Positions 62,295 to 64,000 of a stretch of DNA of 64,000 nt are shown piece by piece. Position numbers and translations under genes: made by a program. The stretch comes from Phenylobacterium sp. (GTDB lineage: Bacteria; Pseudomonadota; Alphaproteobacteria; Caulobacterales; Caulobacteraceae), in the NCBI RefSeq assembly GCF_030697925.1, contig NZ_JAUYOJ010000036.1:18120-82119 (forward strand). Direction: 5' to 3'. Each line of letters opens with the position of its first letter. The stretch's first letter is position 1. Below the pieces are notes generated by a model. It searched no databases. It was not told the origin of the DNA and saw nothing but the letters and a program-made list of their open reading frames with translations.

Positions 62295-62879
62295 TCAGGG
62301 AAGGTCGACGATAAATCCCGCGGCCTTGTATGGTTCGATCTTGCGCCACTCCCGCAGGACGTCGGCCCTCAACCCCGGATGCCTGTGCCAGGCCTCGGCG
62401 GGATGGTCGTGATAGTTCACCACGACCAGCATCTTGCGCACCCCCGGCCAGTGGCGATGCAGGGTCATGAGGTAGCGCGCCGAGGTGTGCAGCTTGCCCA
62501 CAGCGATCAGCGAGCCGATATTGGCCAGGCCGATCTGCCCTTCCAGGATCGGCAGCGAGAAGATCACGTTCTCGCCGGTGTTCATCGCCTGGCGCTCCAG
62601 CAGGATAATGTCGCGCGGCACGCCGGCCTCCACCATCAGGCGCGACAGCACGCTCGCCTCGTCCTCGGGGTCCCCGAGCGTCGGCCCGCCGCTGACCAGG
62701 GCCCAACGGAAGTATCCTCCGCGCCAGAGCTCGGCGATGGCGGCGACGAACTCGGCGACCCCGTGCCGGGTGCCGAATACGAAGAGCAGATCGGCGGGCT
62801 CGAGCGGCGTGCGGATCAGGTGGCGACGATTGATGGTCTCCACCAAGTCGGCCGACAGTTCATCCGTTTCGGGGGCCAC
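62295..62879 (-). CDS. DUF218 / YdcF-like protein, 194 aa
   Basis: The DUF218 Rossmann-like fold is seen in DLLFVFGTRHG, ALVSGGPTLGDPEDEASVL, IILLERQAMNTGENVIFSLPIL (the ENT motif) and MLVVVNYHDHPAEAWHRH. Members include the SAM-binding YdcF and the envelope protein ElyC, but this one has no membrane helix. GTG 62879 is chosen with GAGGA upstream; the frame remains open 19 codons further. Confidence 0.8.
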   Translation of the reverse strand: MAPETDELSADLVETINRRHLIRTPLEPADLLFVFGTRHGVAEFVAAIAELWRGGYFRWALVSGGPTLGDPEDEASVLSRLMVEAGVPRDIILLERQAMNTGENVIFSLPILEGQIGLANIGSLIAVGKLHTSARYLMTLHRHWPGVRKMLVVVNYHDHPAEAWHRHPGLRADVLREWRKIEPYKAAGFIVDLP

Positions 62880-63013
62880 CGGAGGTCCTCGCCATGACAC
62901 GGGCTGATTTGACCGGATCGGCCGGCGGCGCGGCAAATCACCTGGTGTTACGATCTGTATTGCACGCGTCCCGGCCCGCCGCTAAAGCCGCACGACCACA
63001 GCCGGAGCCCGCC

Positions 63014-63094
63014 ATGACCGCGATCCTGATGATCCTCGCCTTCCTCGTCGTCGTCGGCGCCCTGAACTATTTCGAGTTCGGCCGGCTCGACTAG
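63014..63094 (+). CDS. Single-helix membrane peptide, 26 aa
   Basis: From ATG 63014, after a CCGGAGCCC ribosome site, the peptide is MTAILMILAFLVVVGALNYF and six more residues ending in RLD: one membrane helix with a short charged tail. It stops 21 bp before the SDR start, so it may lead that unit. Too short for family assignment. Confidence 0.5.
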   Translation: MTAILMILAFLVVVGALNYFEFGRLD

Positions 63095-63115
63095 GCGGCT
63101 GGCGGGGCGCCGGAC

Positions 63116-63850
63116 GTGCCCGTGACCTCGCGCGGCGCGGCCCTGGTCACCGGCGGGGCGCGGCGGATCGGCCGGGCGCTGACCCTGGCCTGCGCCGAGG
63201 CCGGCTTCGACGTCGCCATCCACGTCCGGGCCGTCGATGACGACGCCCAGTCCGCCGCCGCCGATGTGCGCGCCCGCGGACGCAAGGTCTCCATCCACAC
63301 CTGCGACCTGCGCCAGGAAGCGGCGACGGCCCCCCTGGTGGCCGAGGCCGAGGGCGAGCTCGGCCCCATCACCCTGCTGGTCAACTGCGCCTCGGTGTTC
63401 GAGGACGACAGCTTCACCTCCATGAACCGCGCCTCGTGGGATGCCCACCTGGAGACCAATCTCCGCGCGCCCATGGTCCTGGCCCAGGCCTTCGCCCGGC
63501 GCCTGCCCGCCGACCGCACCGGTCTAATCGTCAATATCCTGGACCAGCGGGTGCTGAGCCCCAGCCCGAACTTCTTCAGCTATTCGCTGTCCAAGAGCGC
63601 GCTCTGGGCCGCCACCCAGATGCTGGCAAAGGGCCTGGCGCCCCGCATCCGGGTGAACGCCATAGGGCCGGGCCCGGTCCTGGCCTCGATCCACCAGCAG
63701 CCCGAGGAATTTCAACGCGAGGTCGAAGCGACCCTATTGCGACACGCGGTGGACCCGACCGAGATCGGCCACGCCCTGCGCTACCTGATTGACGCGACGT
63801 CAGTGACCGGCCAGATGATCGCCGTCGACGCCGGTCAGCACCTGACCTGA
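63116..63850 (+). CDS. SDR-family oxidoreductase, pteridine-reductase-like, 244 aa
   Basis: NAD(P)H-dependent short-chain dehydrogenase: cofactor loop TGGARRIGRAL (with Arg in the TGxxxRIG form typical of pteridine reductases and FolM), NCAS, catalytic Tyr/Lys in YSLSKSAL and NAIGPGPV. The adjacent folB gene supports a role in reducing dihydropterins (FolM/PTR1-like). The start is GTG 63116 or 63122. Confidence 0.85.
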   Translation: MPVTSRGAALVTGGARRIGRALTLACAEAGFDVAIHVRAVDDDAQSAAADVRARGRKVSIHTCDLRQEAATAPLVAEAEGELGPITLLVNCASVFEDDSFTSMNRASWDAHLETNLRAPMVLAQAFARRLPADRTGLIVNILDQRVLSPSPNFFSYSLSKSALWAATQMLAKGLAPRIRVNAIGPGPVLASIHQQPEEFQREVEATLLRHAVDPTEIGHALRYLIDATSVTGQMIAVDAGQHLT

Positions 63851-63857
63851 AGGATAT

Positions 63858-64000
63858 GACCTTGGCCCTTTCGCCGCTCCAGGAGACGCCTGCCGAACCC
63901 ATCGCCGCGCCGCAAGGCCGTACGGTCATGACCAAGATCTTCGTGACCGGCTTGAAGATCGACGCCGAGATCGGCGTCTACGCCCACGAGAAGGGCCGCG
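63858..64000 (+). CDS. folB: Dihydroneopterin aldolase FolB, 5' part (cut by window end)
   Basis: From ATG 63858 (AAGGA upstream) the frame gives a ~24-residue leader and then MTKIFVTGLKIDAEIGVYAH, the first strand and substrate loop of FolB. A second ATG at 63930 could be the true start. It follows the SDR by 7 bp. The rest, with the catalytic Lys, lies beyond the window. Confidence 0.8.

Overview
This window looks like a chromosome segment of an alphaproteobacterium close to Caulobacter or Phenylobacterium (family Caulobacteraceae). The evidence is high GC throughout, dense gene packing with many ATGA or GTGA start-stop overlaps, putative promoters with a GCTA-type -10 box, and gene families typical of that group (homogentisate operon, YCII and MAPEG proteins, a TraA/DUF6118 conjugation remnant). 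The genus is an inference from style and gene content, not from a marker gene.

Layout. 1-12.6 kb is ordinary core or near-core DNA: the tail of a receiver-domain protein, a pentapeptide-repeat protein, thiC under a TPP riboswitch, an amino-acid racemase preceded by the deletion scar of a D-cysteine-desulfhydrase-like gene, a neutral zinc metallopeptidase, a TPR protein, a DMT transporter, a PaaI-type thioesterase, MAPEG, NTF2-like and DUF4345 proteins, an AraC regulator, cytochrome P460, dienelactone hydrolase and a YCII protein.

12.66-32.26 kb is an accessory island integrated inside a tRNA-Leu(CAA) gene. The 5' half of the tRNA is at 12640-12678 and the 3' half at 32238-32304. They share a 21-bp direct repeat over the anticodon arm and together rebuild an exact 85-nt tRNA. 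Inside the island, just after a tyrosine integrase, sits a second, intact tRNA-Leu(CAA) whose anticodon stem carries a compensated base-pair change, so the island appears to bring its own replacement for the tRNA it breaks. Cargo: an AbiEi/AbiEii toxin-antitoxin pair divergent from a 1353-residue protein with an XRE helix-turn-helix and a nuclease-like motif; a truncated conjugative relaxase/helicase TraA with DUF6118; an ECF sigma/anti-sigma pair; a thioredoxin-fold/2-oxoglutarate oxygenase fusion; a CBS-domain (CorC/HlyC) membrane protein; and, beyond a second att-like site, a broken sulfate permease, a decayed CBS fragment and a beta-helix/RTX secreted protein.

32.3-64 kb returns to core-like DNA: acyl-CoA dehydrogenase; feoAB behind a possible Fur box; a tight tyrosine/homogentisate catabolic operon (hppD, isoaspartyl peptidase, homogentisate dioxygenase, a small unknown, a fumarylacetoacetase-family enzyme, marR) with a candidate MarR operator at its head; dsbB-coq7-GNAT-DUF1294 in an overlapping chain; two tiny paralogous membrane peptides sharing a duplicated promoter/operator next to a TetR gene; gluQ-type tRNA-Glu(Q34) synthetase; selO; nhaA; divergent bioA / bioF-bioD; an acyl-CoA ligase, esterase and AraC operon; an aldehyde dehydrogenase; an SMP-30 lactonase; a DUF218 protein; a 26-aa membrane peptide; a pteridine-reductase-like SDR; and the start of folB, which runs off the end.

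The most unusual material is the self-complementing tRNA-Leu integration site with its repeated att architecture, and the XRE-nuclease giant protein sharing half-sites with the AbiE module.
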